From Onchidella celtica (Eukaryota; Mollusca; Gastropoda; Systellommatophora; Onchidiidae): DNA of 64,000 nucleotides. Below, in pieces: positions 52,402 through 64,000 of this stretch. Each line of letters starts with the position of its first letter. Within the stretch, counting starts at the first letter, position 1. The position numbers were made by a program, and so were the translations under genes. The stretch covers positions 21,217,982 to 21,281,981 of the forward strand of contig OZ007569.1 of NCBI GenBank assembly GCA_963931925.1, written 5' to 3'. Below the pieces are notes generated by a model that made no database searches, was not told where the DNA came from, and worked only from the letters and a program-made list of their open reading frames with translations.

Positions 52402-52633
52402 TTCCAAAGGCCCTTGCCATCTGATGGTGAATAAAGTGCTGTCCATAAATGGATCGAAGCTGCCTTGCACTAAAGTGCAAAACTTCACCAACAATAACCA
52501 AGCAAATGGGTATTTATCCATGGCGCCTCTTGACCTTACACCATGTGTGACTCGTCAACTGTACCAGGCGCTGTCGCTCATATGCGACGCTAATGCTGTG
52601 GAGAATTGGAAGAAAGTGAAAGTTGACGTGTAA
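52402..52633 (+). CDS. Possible terminal exon or gene fragment, unrecognised
   Basis: An open frame runs from a plausible acceptor (CTTTTTTGTCAAG) through about 75 codons to TAA at 52631. The peptide (LDLTPCVTRQLYQALSLICD, then VENWKK) is amphipathic and vaguely recalls a death-fold helix pattern. No partner exon was found in the window, so it may be a fragment or chance. Confidence 0.25.
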
Positions 52634-52821
52634 ACCCACGGGCGACCATCTCTAGTCTTCGGTGGGGAAATTGAATCTCCTTAATAGAAGAGCTTCTTTC
52701 GATGTAAAAACAAACAAAACAACCGGAACGCCATTGAAACAAAACAAAACAAAAATCTACGAAGTTGTAGGAGGGTTTGGAACTTAAACTGTTTGGGGGG
52801 GGGGGGGGGAGGGCAAGAGAA

Positions 52822-52890
52822 GTGAGTGAGAGAGAGACAGAGAGCGAGAGAGAGAGAGAGAGAGACAGAGAGCGAGAGAGAGAGAGAGAC
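52822..52890. repeat. GA-rich microsatellite
   Basis: About 65 bases of interrupted GAGAGA with GACAGAGAGC inserts, preceded by a G run at 52795-52809. A reading frame made of Arg/Glu repeats here is an artefact. Confidence 0.9.
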
Positions 52891-52946
52891 TCAACTTAGA
52901 AATATTAAACAAAACAAAAATAATTATGTGCGCATTAAAATAAATT

Positions 52947-53066
52947 GGGAGTGTTTATTGGTGCTACAGGATCAATATTACCGTAGCGAGAAACGGGTAG
53001 CCCAAATAATGTTTCAGGGGTGGGGTATGGTTGTGAAGGCTACATGTAGTCCCAATAAACACTCCC
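52947..53066. repeat. Inverted repeat of 15 bp around a 90-bp loop
   Basis: GGGAGTGTTTATTGG at 52947-52961 is the exact complement of 53052-53066. It could be the ends of a very short element or a hairpin. No target duplication was seen. Confidence 0.5.
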
Positions 53067-55620
53067 TTTTATATTGGGTGACCTTACATAGCTTGATTAT
53101 TAAGGCTATATGTAACCTGTATAAGGTCACCTTGCATACATGCAGTTTCTTTACTGTTTGTTTCCAAATAACTCAAAAGCAATTTCTTTCGGCATTTTTG
53201 CAAACGCCATTGTATTCTTAATGCGTGTGGTGTTGTGGTGCATTTGCTATAGGCCTACTTGCCAATTTCTTCCTCGTCATCCACCCCTCTTTCCCTTTCT
53301 ACCTTTACAACATGTCGAACAGTGTTTCCCTTCATGTGGACTGAAGGGGGTTCGAGATACAAACTACATGTACGTGTAACACAACATGCCAGTCATATTG
53401 TGCATTGTACCACAAGCTTGTAACACAAGGTTCCACACTTTGCCACAGCCACTGTTTTGAGAAAACAATGTTGACACCTCTTGTATCGCATATAGTGCAA
53501 ATGTGTTTAATGGAAACCAGATACGTTCTCATGCTAAATGCATAGTTGAAAATGGAGGACTCTCAGAATTGATAACATATTTCCCTCAAAACTGGCACTA
53601 GTCTTAAATCAATTAGGGCGCCAATGGATGACTCTAACATTTCAGTTAAATAGCAATCCCAAAGTGATACACGACATTCTCGCTCTGTCTACATAATTGC
53701 TGCACAGCAGTAATACAATATGAAGCTCAGAACACAAGGAAATTATGTAATGCCTCCACCGCTTCCCTATAAGTTACACCAACGTCATACATGCAAAAGC
53801 CTCTTGTAAGCCACGGTAGTCCTTGTAACATAAAACTCATTGGGGGTGTAAGAAGAAGAGCAAATACACCGGCCAAAATGCCTTCGCCAACCCTAGAGAG
53901 GAGACTAGACGCCACAAAGAACGGGAAAGAGTTTACATTATATGTGCTTATAATTATTAGAAAGCCGATCTGTTCAAAGGCAGCTCCCGTCATACAAATC
54001 TTTGAATTACTATCACGTACCAAACATTCAAAAAGCTTGTCTTAAATGCAGTCATTTTTATAATCTACCTCTGCCCACTTCAGGCTGGCTCAAGACAGAA
54101 ACATTTATTTCACATAAAAGAGTCATCTTTCTGTCGATCACAGTTGGATTGTACTAGCCATAACTATACATGTATATTTTAATGCCTTGTGCTGGGTATA
54201 TTTATTAATCTAGATTGTACCAGGTATAATTGTCAAAATTTAACAGAGATGGTGGTAGGTATACATGTAGTTATTAATCCATGTGAAATGTTAGGCAATG
54301 TGTATGGATACAGAATTGACACAAGATCTTTAATGTTTGCTGATATAGTCTCTACTTAGAAGTTTGAACTGAACAATAAGACAAAAACAAAGAAACAAAT
54401 ATGGAAAGCAGATTCATTATTCATCATCAATTAAAAATTTATTAAAAATGTTATATTTTCATCTTCCAAACATTTCCGCACAATCAATTAAAAATTTATT
54501 AAAAATGTTATATTTTCATCTTCCAAACATTTCCGCACAATACTTACATCCTCCATTCAGCATTACATGTTTCCAAACTCACATCCACACCATAAGAAAC
54601 TTTTGATCCATATTGCAATGTGCAAAACAATATCAAACCTTCAGAGAAAATTTTTAATCTAATAAACAATTATTTTAGCCACCACTATCACACACTTCCA
54701 GGAGGGTTGCACCACACTCAAGTAATAATAATAATAATAACAATAACAACAATAAATAACACTTATAGCAATTTAGTTTTGTCATATATCAGTTGAAGAC
54801 AGTTGCTGTTGTGGAAAATAAACAACATAAAGTCATGAGTGTCCTTCTATTGCTTTTTATGTCCCCAATGAAGTTCACAAGTCTGTGGTTTGTCATCAAA
54901 TACACAGATGTGCTGCAAGTCTGCCGATTTGTTGCTAACAGTCATATGACCATATTATTGAGATTACAGCTATTCCTCTCTCATCTCAGTTCATAAATCG
55001 AAAGGCTAACTTTTAAGAGAAAAAACAATCAATTAAACCTTAAAATCTTAGCCCGGAATTCAACCTATTTTAATTTCTCACTACATGTCCCTGTAATCTT
55101 TCTCTTAGTAATTCCTTAGAACATCATCACTGTTCTACAATAATGGCATATGTCAGACGTATGCCCAAAGGTGACTGATGATTCATTGCATTCCTGAGCA
55201 TGAAGGCTTTCAGATAATAATTACTACAGAAAAAAAAAAAGTGCCAATAGGAAAATGTAATGATCCAATACAATCATAAATATGGCACAACTCACCAAAT
55301 GACAGGAGCAAGAAACAGGTTTTTGGTTAATAGTTATGTCAAAAGTTTAAAAAATGACTTATGCCATTGGCATAGAACAGTGATGACATAACTGCCTCTT
55401 ATTTGTCCCAGGACATTTGCTGCTGTCTTATCCTCTCATTCTGGCAAGACTGCAGGTCACAAATTTTACTTACACTTACAGATCCTCTAGAATATGTACT
55501 ATTCTTATAATGATCTTAGGAAAAGGAACATGAGATCAGAATGTAAACTTGGATAATGCTGTGCAGTCAAGAAAATATCCTAAATGATATAATATGTCGG
55601 ACTGGGTGTTAAATAATTCA
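53067..55620. other. Non-coding stretch between ERLEC1 and ADAT3
   Basis: No exon recognised apart from scattered short open frames. It contains a 57-bp tandem duplication (54427-54540) and an ATA/ACA microsatellite near 54725-54755. Confidence 0.5.
54427..54540. repeat. Perfect 57-bp tandem duplication
   Basis: A 57-bp unit beginning TCAATTAAAAATTTATTAAA and ending CATTTCCGCACAA is present twice head to tail without visible difference. Confidence 0.9.
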
Positions 55621-55627
55621 TTTCATA

Positions 55628-55633
55628 TTTATT
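55628..55633 (-). terminator. Candidate ADAT3 polyadenylation signal
   Basis: AATAAA on the minus strand (TTTATT), about 155 bases past the ADAT3 stop. Confidence 0.45.
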
Positions 55634-55785
55634 GAGGTCAAAGGCATAGTGAAACGTTTTCAAAAGATTTGATAAAAATGTCTACACACTATGGCTGTAC
55701 AAGAATGAAAAGTAAAAAATGTAAATGTATTATGTACTTAAAAAGCTTGGTTTCATCTTCAGTGGCTGATGAATTTCAGGATCTA

Positions 55786-58700
55786 TTATCTCTCACTGTA
55801 AAGTTTATCTGTCTCTTCTTTCAAACAATCTTTGAACACACTATAGTGATGATTGAGGCCCAGCTGACAGTGTAGCTTGTAGTGAGATCCTAGGGCTCCA
55901 GATGGCTGGGATGAACCATAATACACTCGTCTGATTCTGGAATGTACCAATGCCATGCTGCACCTGAAATTCACAAAGTAAAAAATTCTAACATTAAAAA
56001 AAAGCGCCTGATTTTTAACAACACCTATCACCACTCCTAAGGTATGAAATTTTAAAGGTGCCTTCCTTTTGGCCTGCAGAAGGTTCATTTTTAGATTTAG
56101 AGACTTCAAAAGGCTGGGAAGTATTTTTTTTGAGTTTGCCATGTGTCACTAATTTAGCTCCCTGATCCTTTCTTTTCCACAACCGCATGATGTTATCACT
56201 TCCTGTGGTGTGTTCACTATTAAACACTGCACAAATTATTGCCAATTCATGACATTCTTCGTCTCGAATGCTGTCAAGGTGCATAGGGCATTAATGCCCG
56301 AAGGAAGTGCAGAATGATGTTTCCAAAGATAAACAAATGAACAAACAAACAACAAAACCTGATAGGCTGGGTACCTCAGCTTGTTATATAGTGGAGAACG
56401 GTTAAACCGAAACTAGCGCTAAACCGAAGGAAAAGAATCCCCGATTTTTTTCCTCTTTATCTTTGTTAACTAACTAGTGCTAAACCAAAATAACCCTATG
56501 GTTAAACCAAAAAGAAAACTGCTGGATTCAGTGGCCAGTCCACTGTGATTTGCCATAGATCGAGTCAAGTCACTGTACCACCCCACTACACTCCCCCCCC
56601 CCCCCTCAATAAAAAACAAAAAAAGCAGAGCTCAGAGCATGCTTCGTTCTGCCCGTTAGTATAAGCCTACATGGGAGCGGCAGCACTACAGGGATGGGGG
56701 AGAGAGGGTGGGAGGCCCATAACCTCATGGGTCCAAAATCAGAAGGGAGCAGACGTTACGTCTGGCACATCACGAGTGACTTATCATGTAAAATGTATGA
56801 CATCAGAGAGACAATACTAGTTATCACGGACAGCGCATTTCATGGCAGCGTGTATGGTAATGATCGGCAGGACAGCTGTTCTGTACTGTCCGTCCACATG
56901 CATGTCTCCCTGTTCTGAGAGTTAGACTACATTCACCCCCACATCCATGCTTCGAGTGTGCCTTGGCCTGAGCAATTCTCATTCTCAGTCAAAAACTGAG
57001 CAAGCGAGGATGTGTTGAGTTTGTTTAGCCAACTTACATTATTTGTCCTCTATGATAGTGATTTGGGCTACCTCTCTTGAAACTGGCATTTTTCAAGCCT
57101 CCTATCACTAAACCGAAAACAAACCCGTGGTCCCACCAATTTCGATTTAACCGTTGTCTACTGTAAAATGAAAAAGTGAATGGACGCCAGCACCATAATT
57201 GCTGTATTCTTGAATTCAGAGCAACTCTGCAGTCTCACTTAGTACAAATATTAATGGCTTCCCTCCTTGCACATAAATGTTACACTGAATAATTAAAATT
57301 TGCTGAACAAAGTCATGGAAAAGCAAAATTAACATGTCCTTGAATCTTCAGAGGCATAGTGTATAACTCTTGTTGGCCCAGAAACAAAAACACAAATAGG
57401 TGGAACTTGAGTCGCGGGATGGACACACCCCCGCCGCCATTTTGTTAGACCAGGCGGGTTTGTTTACTTTGGCTTCGCGTTAGGAAGCATGGATCCTTTG
57501 AATGCATAGAGGTTTTGTGTCAAGTTTAAACTTATTAATGGGGTTCACCCAGACACTGTGAAAGACTGTGACTGGAACAAAGATGTGACTGCATTTCCTC
57601 CCATGGCCCATCACACATGCTGAGATATTTTCATAGTACTTACTGTCAGTGCCTACACCCATGAGCTGTTCAAGATAAATTTTGGAATTAGCACCCCATA
57701 CCTGTCAGTATTACCCTGTTTTATTTTTAATGTTCTCCCACATCCCTAACCCTAAAATGGATTAGATATATCAAATGTGGACACCTGATATTAAATTAGT
57801 GGAGGAATCATAATTGTCAAGTAGACTGGATCTAGATTCTAGATCTTAATCGGGGAGTGACGCTGTGGGTGCTGTTTTAGCAACAACTGTAACAAGGTGT
57901 TATACTTATAGGCCCTAGTTAGTATTGTGATGTCAAATTTGGTTTGGTACATTAGGCCTACACCATCGGATTTAATAGTTTTGCCCAAGAAACCAAAGAA
58001 TTTCAGTACCACAATGTACACATTCAGGTTAGACACAACATGGTTAGGTTACAGCCATTTTCCTACATTACATTTAGATCTAGCAGACTACATGTATTAA
58101 TTTTGTAGGCACTAGTTTGACTCATTCACTGGATCCAACATATTTTTTCATGCTTGGTAGTAGGTGGTAGATATGTCTATATGAACAACATTGTAACCCT
58201 GCATTCGGAACTCCTTCCAAACCAAACCCCTTCATAGCATTTCCCGGTTAGGAACTGGACTAAGCCTAAGGTCTAGGGTTAGCGTTAATTTGTGTCCAAG
58301 TGGCAGTTTCTTTGTTCATTTTGACCCTTCCTTCATTGCAGGATTAGAAAAAATAACCTTGTGGTGAACGTTTACTGTTCTGTTGGAGATGTCTTTTCGA
58401 CCGATGGCCTTTATCCACTCTCTCCTTCGCCTTTCTGATAAACGCTCAGTGGCCTCGGCCCCATTCTTTCTTATATAAGGAATAGAAAACATCCTTCGTC
58501 CAATTTTGTATTTGTTGGTGCAGCCAAAAACTGCACACAAGTGCGGCATCTATCTCGTTCCTCGGTCTCAGACACAGCTTGCACTCGCTTTCAGTCTCAC
58601 ACAGAGATATCTGGTCTAACAAAATGGCTGCCTAGCTCCGGTAAACAACGCTGTGACGTCACGAAAGTTCCACCTATACAAAAAAAAAATTCAGTTACCA

Positions 58701-61700
58701 TGCATATTCCTGGAGTACTTTCTGTCTAAATTGAATGCAAATGGATGATGTTAATTGGTCCCCATTTTCTGACAGTTTTAAGGATCACCTGAACAATCAT
58801 CAACTCACATGACACATGGTTCTTGAGTAACATACAGGTCATATCCTGTACACAAGTAGGGAACTGATGCCTCATCCTCTTGAGATGTTGGAAGTGAATG
58901 TTTCAGATCTGACTGTGACTCTACAAGAGATAAATGCAATTAAACAAAAAACTGTTGTGACTGAAATGAAAATAATCAGGAAATAAATATATATCCCCCT
59001 CCCCAGTTTTTGCCGTCCATGCCATTAAATCTCAAGGAAAACCTGTTTCAAGAAGAATGATATGATACTTTTCAGTTAATTGAATATGATTTTTACTACC
59101 AGTGGCCTCTGTTTACATGAAAAACAAGAAATGCAATGTAACCAAACTTGATAGAATAATAAACATAATACTGTACTTCATTATATGAAGATGTAACACT
59201 CCACTGAACCAATGACAGAAAATGTTCAAAGCTTGTATTTCATAAGTCTTACTGTATCCTATTAAAGGATTCCATGACAGAAAAGGTCAAAGAGATACAC
59301 TGGAACTGCTGGAAGAGTATGAGAGAAAGTAATATTGAGAATGACTCAGAAAGACAGTCCTGGCTGAAGGGGAGGAGATGAAGAAAATTTAACTGCACAG
59401 ATACAGGGAGGATTAGTGTTTCAAATCCTCATTGGCTGGTCAATCCTCAGATGAGCACTGAAACTAAAGAATTACTGACCCTACGGGTGAATGTAAAATC
59501 AAATTTTTCCTGAATGCAGTTAATAAGTTATCCAGGGCAACTAAAATCTTGTAAATACTACATTCTACAGTAATGGTATTCTTTGGTTCAATAAACTGGC
59601 AGGGCATAGTGATTACAGTAAATAATTCCAATCATCTCAGATTTTTCCTGCCAAGTCAACTTTCACCCATAAGTGAAGCTTACATGACATGTACTAGATT
59701 ACTGAATGAGAAATTACTAGATGAAATCTGTCTCTGACGTACTCACCATCAAACTGCCACATTCCTCCACCTTGCGAATGTGCAACTAAGTCAATGGCCA
59801 CCATGACTGCATGCTGAAGAGGGTAACCAGCCTGGCGGAGATCATAGGCTTCAGCTACTACAACGTTTGTGGCAGGATCAACAACAACAGCGCCAATTGG
59901 GAACTGAATAAGGATAGAGCAAGCCATTCACAAAAGATAGAATCATTTTAAAAGGGGATTACCAAAAGTTCCAGCCATAGATATGTCTTGTTACATTAAT
60001 TTCAGTAAAAATGCAAGCAACTTGGATAAAAACAGAGAAAATCCTCAGGCTAAATTGAAATTGAGAACTGTGGGAGCACAAATGGATTATTTAATTAAGA
60101 AAAGTTAACATCTTAAGTCTGAAATTATGCTCATGATACTAGGGTAGTGCTAATTATTTAACCTTTATTTCTCCAAATGCACCTTTTACCAAACATGTTT
60201 ACGGCATGACCGCTTCATTTTTTACTCCTTTCTTAAGGTGATTGAATTATATACTTGCTCTTATTTCATAAAAGCACCAGCGCTCGAATGCAATTCAGTG
60301 ATGGCAAGAAGTAAATTCAAACACTGACAACAATGACGATTACTGGAAAATCCTAGGAGAGAAAACCAAATTAATCCAAAGAGGAGACAAATAAAATGAT
60401 CCATCATTTGGGGCAAGAGCAGACACTTGCCACATGTCAGGATGCGCTAAACAAGCTGCTAGAGGATCCTAAAGTACCATACCCCAATTCTTTGGTCAAG
60501 TTAAGCAAACTACTAGCTGAGAAACAAAATAAATAAAAAGACTGCACTTGTTAGAGACTGAAGAAAGATATTGTGGCAGCCAAAATTCAGAGCCCAATAT
60601 CAGTGGGGTTGATAAGAGATTTTTTATTTTTTTTTGACCAACTGCAAACTGCTCTTATGGAAACTAACATAATTTTGAGCTCCCCAAAATATTTTTTAAA
60701 AACAATATTCTAAGTTAGAAAAAAAAAAATTTTGTCTCTGAAGGCAATGTCAGAAACTGTGTCTCAGTGCTCATCACCACATCACATGGATGTTGTTACC
60801 TGTTGTTTTTTTTTTGCAGTCTGAGCCAAACAAACAGCAAGTTGCATATGACTCTCAATTTGTTTCAATTCCTCATCAGTGAAAAAATTCCCCGATACCA
60901 ATGAAGAAATTCTGAAAATACAGTGATGGTTCATTCCGTGACCAAAGGACTTAAAAATCATACAGAACACGCATCACAAATGTAATATAGAACAAACTAA
61001 GAACATAAAAAAACAAGAAAAGATACATGGAAATGGCGCATGAGAAACTGCCACTCTCTGATCTTTAGAACAATAGGTTACTTAGTGCCAAATCAGAAAG
61101 ACACAGTGCCAGCACGAATTCTACTAAACTTCACAACAGGACAAAGGGAAAAAAAGGCAGCTTATGCCTGTCAAACATAAACTTCACATCAGCATGTAAT
61201 TAAAATGGGGAATCAAGGGAAACGAAAACCTGTGTATGAAAATGGCAACTACTCGAATGCACAGGTTCAATGCAGCACATATATCAGTGGGAAAAACTGC
61301 TTTTCATAAATAGATTATTTCACTATGAGTTGTAATAAAAATCGCAGTCAACAAGTCCGAAGATTTAACAGTGCCTGAGAAAGAAACATACTCTTTATCT
61401 TCATGGAAGTTGACAGGCCAGTAATTGATGGCTTCATTGTACTGTTTCCTTGTCAGTGGTGCAGATGCGGGAACTTTGACCAGATATGGTTTCCCCAAAC
61501 CTTTAATGGCGCTGACAATGGCATGGATCCCACTTGCATCACTGTCAGTTTTCTCCGAGCTTGTTTCTAATGGTGCTTTGGACAGCACAATCTGCAGTGG
61601 CCCATCTGCAGATAAAATGAACCATTAAACCATTATCGATCTGCCCTGCCTCTGTGTTCGCGAGGTCAAGTAACTAAAGCAGAGATGTTTTCCTATGGAT

Positions 61701-63113
61701 TACCTTACTCCAGCCTGGCTATTTTTTTAAGGCACTAGTGTAAGGGCCCGTTCAAAGAACATCTCTCTCTTACGATAAAAGTAGTAATCTGCAGTCCTGC
61801 TTCAGAACTCATGCGCGCCAGGACACTGCGCACCAAGCTTGATAATTATGGTTACTTTTTATGACATGCACGGTACTAAAGTCAAAACAAAACAAAGGCA
61901 GGAGGGAGGCCATCATTGTTGAGGAGAAAGCATTATTCGATATTTTTAGGCCTATTTTCATTTATTACAAAATTACGATACTTCGTTTTCATGTCAAAGG
62001 AATAGACATAGTAGCAAAAAGAACTATCTTTCACATGTAATTTTTTCAGGTCTGGGCATTTCTTCCCCGCAGCAGTGAATTTTTTATCCTTGCTGTTTTT
62101 TTATATCGAGATAAGCTTTCTAGCCTTGAGTTTTTTGGTGTTTTTCAATGGCCCATGCAGACAATCAAATCAAGCAATTAGAATTTGAAAACCTTTAGGC
62201 AAAACAATATTCTTTCCGAAATTAAAAACTAAACAAGAGTAACTTAAATACTTCCCCCAGATATTTGTTTTAATTAGGTCTGGAGCTATATAATAAATCT
62301 AAATTTTCATCACTGTTCAATACGCCGTGAATGTAATGACCCTTTTATATCTAATTATCAATACCAATACACTTGCAAAAAGATGCCATGCAGCAGATGA
62401 CGTTATTTTCTGTAACAATACCTTTATGTTTTGGTGCTCTTACTCTCTTCAAATGTTGAAGATCTTGAAGTGGAGCCTTACCTGCCAGCTCTCTGATATA
62501 AACAAGAGAATGCAAAGATTTGGCTGGACGATCAAGTTCATCATGTTATGAAAATGTCAGTAACAATTTCAGTAATGGGTATTACATTCCCCTAAATAAT
62601 TGCAATTCAGCAGATGAAATACCAATTTTTATGTTTATACTATTAACATCAAACACTGTTCATACTCAAAGATATAAAAAAATATATTAAAAGTTCATTA
62701 CAATTTTGGAAAATTAAAGTGGATCTGCTATATTGATAAATGTCAAAATAACAGCTACATGCTGATATTTCAAAATTGAAAAGTAACCAGTTTATTTACC
62801 TGTACGTATTCATTTCATAAAAAAACAATGTAAGCACACAACGGAAGTTCCATTTCCAAATTTAATGGTTGCAGACATTTATTTTCAAGTTCTATCCCAT
62901 TTAGGCCTAATGAAAAGTTCATGTTACCTTCAGCTCAACCTGAAAAATGATCACTATGGACATACTTGACAATTCTTGAAGTCTGTGTCCTGTCTGCAAT
63001 GTTGGCAACAAAAACATCAACCAGGTCCACTGGTCTGATATAGGCATTTGCCAGAACTGGCTGTGGTCGTTTCTTGAGCATTGGGAATGGAATGGATTGA
63101 AAACAAAGACTAC
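55786..63113 (-). CDS. ADAT3: tRNA-specific adenosine deaminase subunit 3 (ADAT3/Tad3), seven exons
   Basis: Partner of ADAT2 in the enzyme that converts wobble adenosine 34 of several tRNAs to inosine. Exons: 63113-62966, 62492-62422, 61605-61392, 60911-60800, 59903-59747, 58920-58809, 55963-55786 (TAA). Every phase agrees (992 nt). Landmarks: [49 protein letters not shown], then the deaminase core [42 protein letters not shown] and [14 protein letters not shown]. The zinc ligands (His of HAV, two Cys of PCxxC) are present. The catalytic Glu position is Val, as expected for the structural subunit. The first exon begins mid-codon, so the true start is upstream; an internal ATG near 63080 is a fallback. 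The human protein is about 350 residues. Confidence 0.95.
56389..57163. mobile_element. pogo/Tigger-like non-autonomous element, 775 bp
   Basis: The left end TAGTGGAGAACGGTTAAACC and the complement of the right CAGTAGACAACGGTTAAATC agree at most positions, and TA flanks both. The CAGT-GA start and TA target fit pogo-type Tc1/mariner transposons. CTAAACCRAA words recur near both ends. No transposase frame. It sits in the last ADAT3 intron. Confidence 0.65.
57396..58677. mobile_element. 1.28-kb inverted-repeat element carrying a THAP reading frame
   Basis: ATAGGTGGAACTT at 57396 is exactly inverted at 58665-58677. A second inverted pair, GCCATTTTGTTAGACCAG, lies inside both ends (57436-57453 and 58611-58628). 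The two inverted pairs define one unit, whose right half holds a THAP-type start exon on the minus strand. The flanks are A-rich; only TA is clearly shared, so the duplication type is unresolved. THAP domains are the DNA-binding part of P-element and Kolobok-type transposases. This may be an internally deleted copy of such an element. Confidence 0.65.
57535..58549 (-). CDS. Short two-exon THAP-domain protein, probably transposase-derived
   Basis: Exon 1 (58549-58358, 64 codons) starts with [18 protein letters not shown] gives the first Cys pair, then MFSIP and [12 protein letters not shown] with the conserved Trp. A GT donor follows ...VNVHHK. A good acceptor at 57589 gives an in-phase 18-codon second exon, [16 protein letters not shown] then stop, which supplies the C-x2-H half of the C2CH finger. 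The joined product would be 81 residues, little more than a THAP domain without a catalytic part. Exon 1 is convincing; exon 2 is an inference from splice signals and the CSSH motif. Confidence 0.5.
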
Positions 63114-63529
63114 CTGAAATAAATTTCAAACTGTGATCACCAAAAATACCATGCAACTAAAACATAAAGTTAAAAATATATATAGGCCCTATTATATAAA
63201 AGTTAAACGTTTCCTTTTCTAGCAGCATGACTTGAAACCACTGATCCTGTTCTTACTACAGTGGACCATCATGTTTAACGACACTGCTAATAACGAGAAC
63301 TTTGCCTTTTGCGAGAACATTTTAAATCCCCGTTTTTTGTACTATAAAGCTATATATTAAAATACTTGAATAACGGCAATTCATAATCACAACACTAGCT
63401 AAAGCGAGAGAATTAATTCTCAGTGCATACAGCAAATTGTGGGAGCGGCCGCAGTACAGAGTGTAGCGAGTTAGACATAATTATATTGTTCTTTGTCTGT
63501 TACTGCATGCCCATCCATCTAGTCACCTC

Positions 63530-63925
63530 TCACTCAGGCCGACAATGCTTTGTTTCCTTACTGACCACGTGTCATGACAATGCATTACACTTCCACCCAT
63601 GTAATCAATAAATTTACATTTGCTGCCCACCCGTCCAATTATGTCTTGCGTAGGCCTAGCAAGCGTTGTCTACTTGCTGACCATGTGCCATGAGTATACT
63701 GTGCACCACCACCCACGCAATCAATAAATTTATGCCTGCCCACCCGTCCAATCATGTCTTGCGTAGGCCTAGCAAGCGTTGTCTACTTCCACCACCCACG
63801 CACACAATAAATTTATGCCCGCCCACTTGTCCAATCATCTCTTAAGATCTTGCTTATATACCAAAGAAGCTTTGTTTTCTTACCAACCGCATACTATGCC
63901 ACCACCCTCGCAACCAAAAAATTTA
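63530..63925. repeat. Tandem repeat of ~113 bp, degenerate
   Basis: A unit with TGCCCACCCGTCCAATCATG, CTTGCGTAGGCCTAGCAAGC and AATAAATTTATGCC begins at 63624 and 63737. A shortened copy starts near 63820 and weaker copies lie on either side. No coding potential. It lies upstream of the first visible ADAT3 exon. Confidence 0.75.
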
Positions 63926-64000
63926 CCGGTAGTATTTACACGGGTCAAAGATGGTGCTGCGAGTAATAATTATCGCACATCAAGAGTAGTGACCAGAGAG

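Noticed and set aside
56015..56284. 89-codon minus-strand frame between the last ADAT3 exon and the pogo-like element
   Set aside because: Lysine-rich but matches no family I know; ADAT3 phase requires splicing past it.
63258..63330. CAGTGGACCATC-type start resembling a pogo/Tigger terminus
   Set aside because: No matching inverted end found within the window.

Overview
The window is nuclear DNA from an intron-rich animal. Short coding exons with GT-AG boundaries and phase-consistent joins sit in AT-rich introns loaded with transposons. The host proteins are typically metazoan (PSMC1, ERLEC1, ADAT3). Together with a Gmr1-type Ty3 element, an RTE-type LINE and many short DNA transposons, this suggests a marine invertebrate, perhaps a mollusc or invertebrate deuterostome. 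The species cannot be decided from the sequence alone.

Layout. 1-8820 is one intron of PSMC1 (26S proteasome ATPase Rpt2, plus strand). Almost all of it is a complete antisense LTR retrotransposon (371-8746) with near-identical 1190-bp LTRs and a 5-bp target duplication. 8821-13769 holds the last eight PSMC1 exons. PSMC1 converges on a minus-strand four-exon gene (14654-23056) for an unrecognised two-membrane-segment protein; its introns hold a hAT-like MITE, a mariner-like MITE, piggyBac-like TTAA elements and a dead L2/CR1-like LINE. 23.1-29.5 kb has no convincing gene. It contains an AGATCT-rich array and a 2.1-kb terminal-inverted-repeat transposon with a 9-bp duplication. 29514-31783 (plus) has three exons of a small membrane protein resembling DMAC1. 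32.9-34.7 kb has two TTAA MITEs. 35588-49023 (minus) is ERLEC1, twelve exons with two MRH lectin domains; one intron holds a full-length RTE-type LINE with an open reading frame. 49.8-52.2 kb has a tRNA-like sequence and a palindromic satellite. 55786-63113 (minus) is ADAT3, seven exons; its last intron carries a pogo-like element and an element with a two-exon THAP reading frame.

The host genes are unrelated housekeeping functions: proteasome, ER lectin, tRNA editing and probably mitochondrial membrane proteins. There is no operon or cassette. The most notable content is the mobile DNA: a Ty3-type element whose integrase precedes reverse transcriptase and whose Gag looks SCAN-like, a likely recent RTE LINE with a 5'-truncated relative in PSMC1, the THAP-encoding element, and the 35-bp palindromic satellite. 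All exon structures were read by eye from splice signals, reading phase and remembered family features; none was tested by alignment or transcripts.
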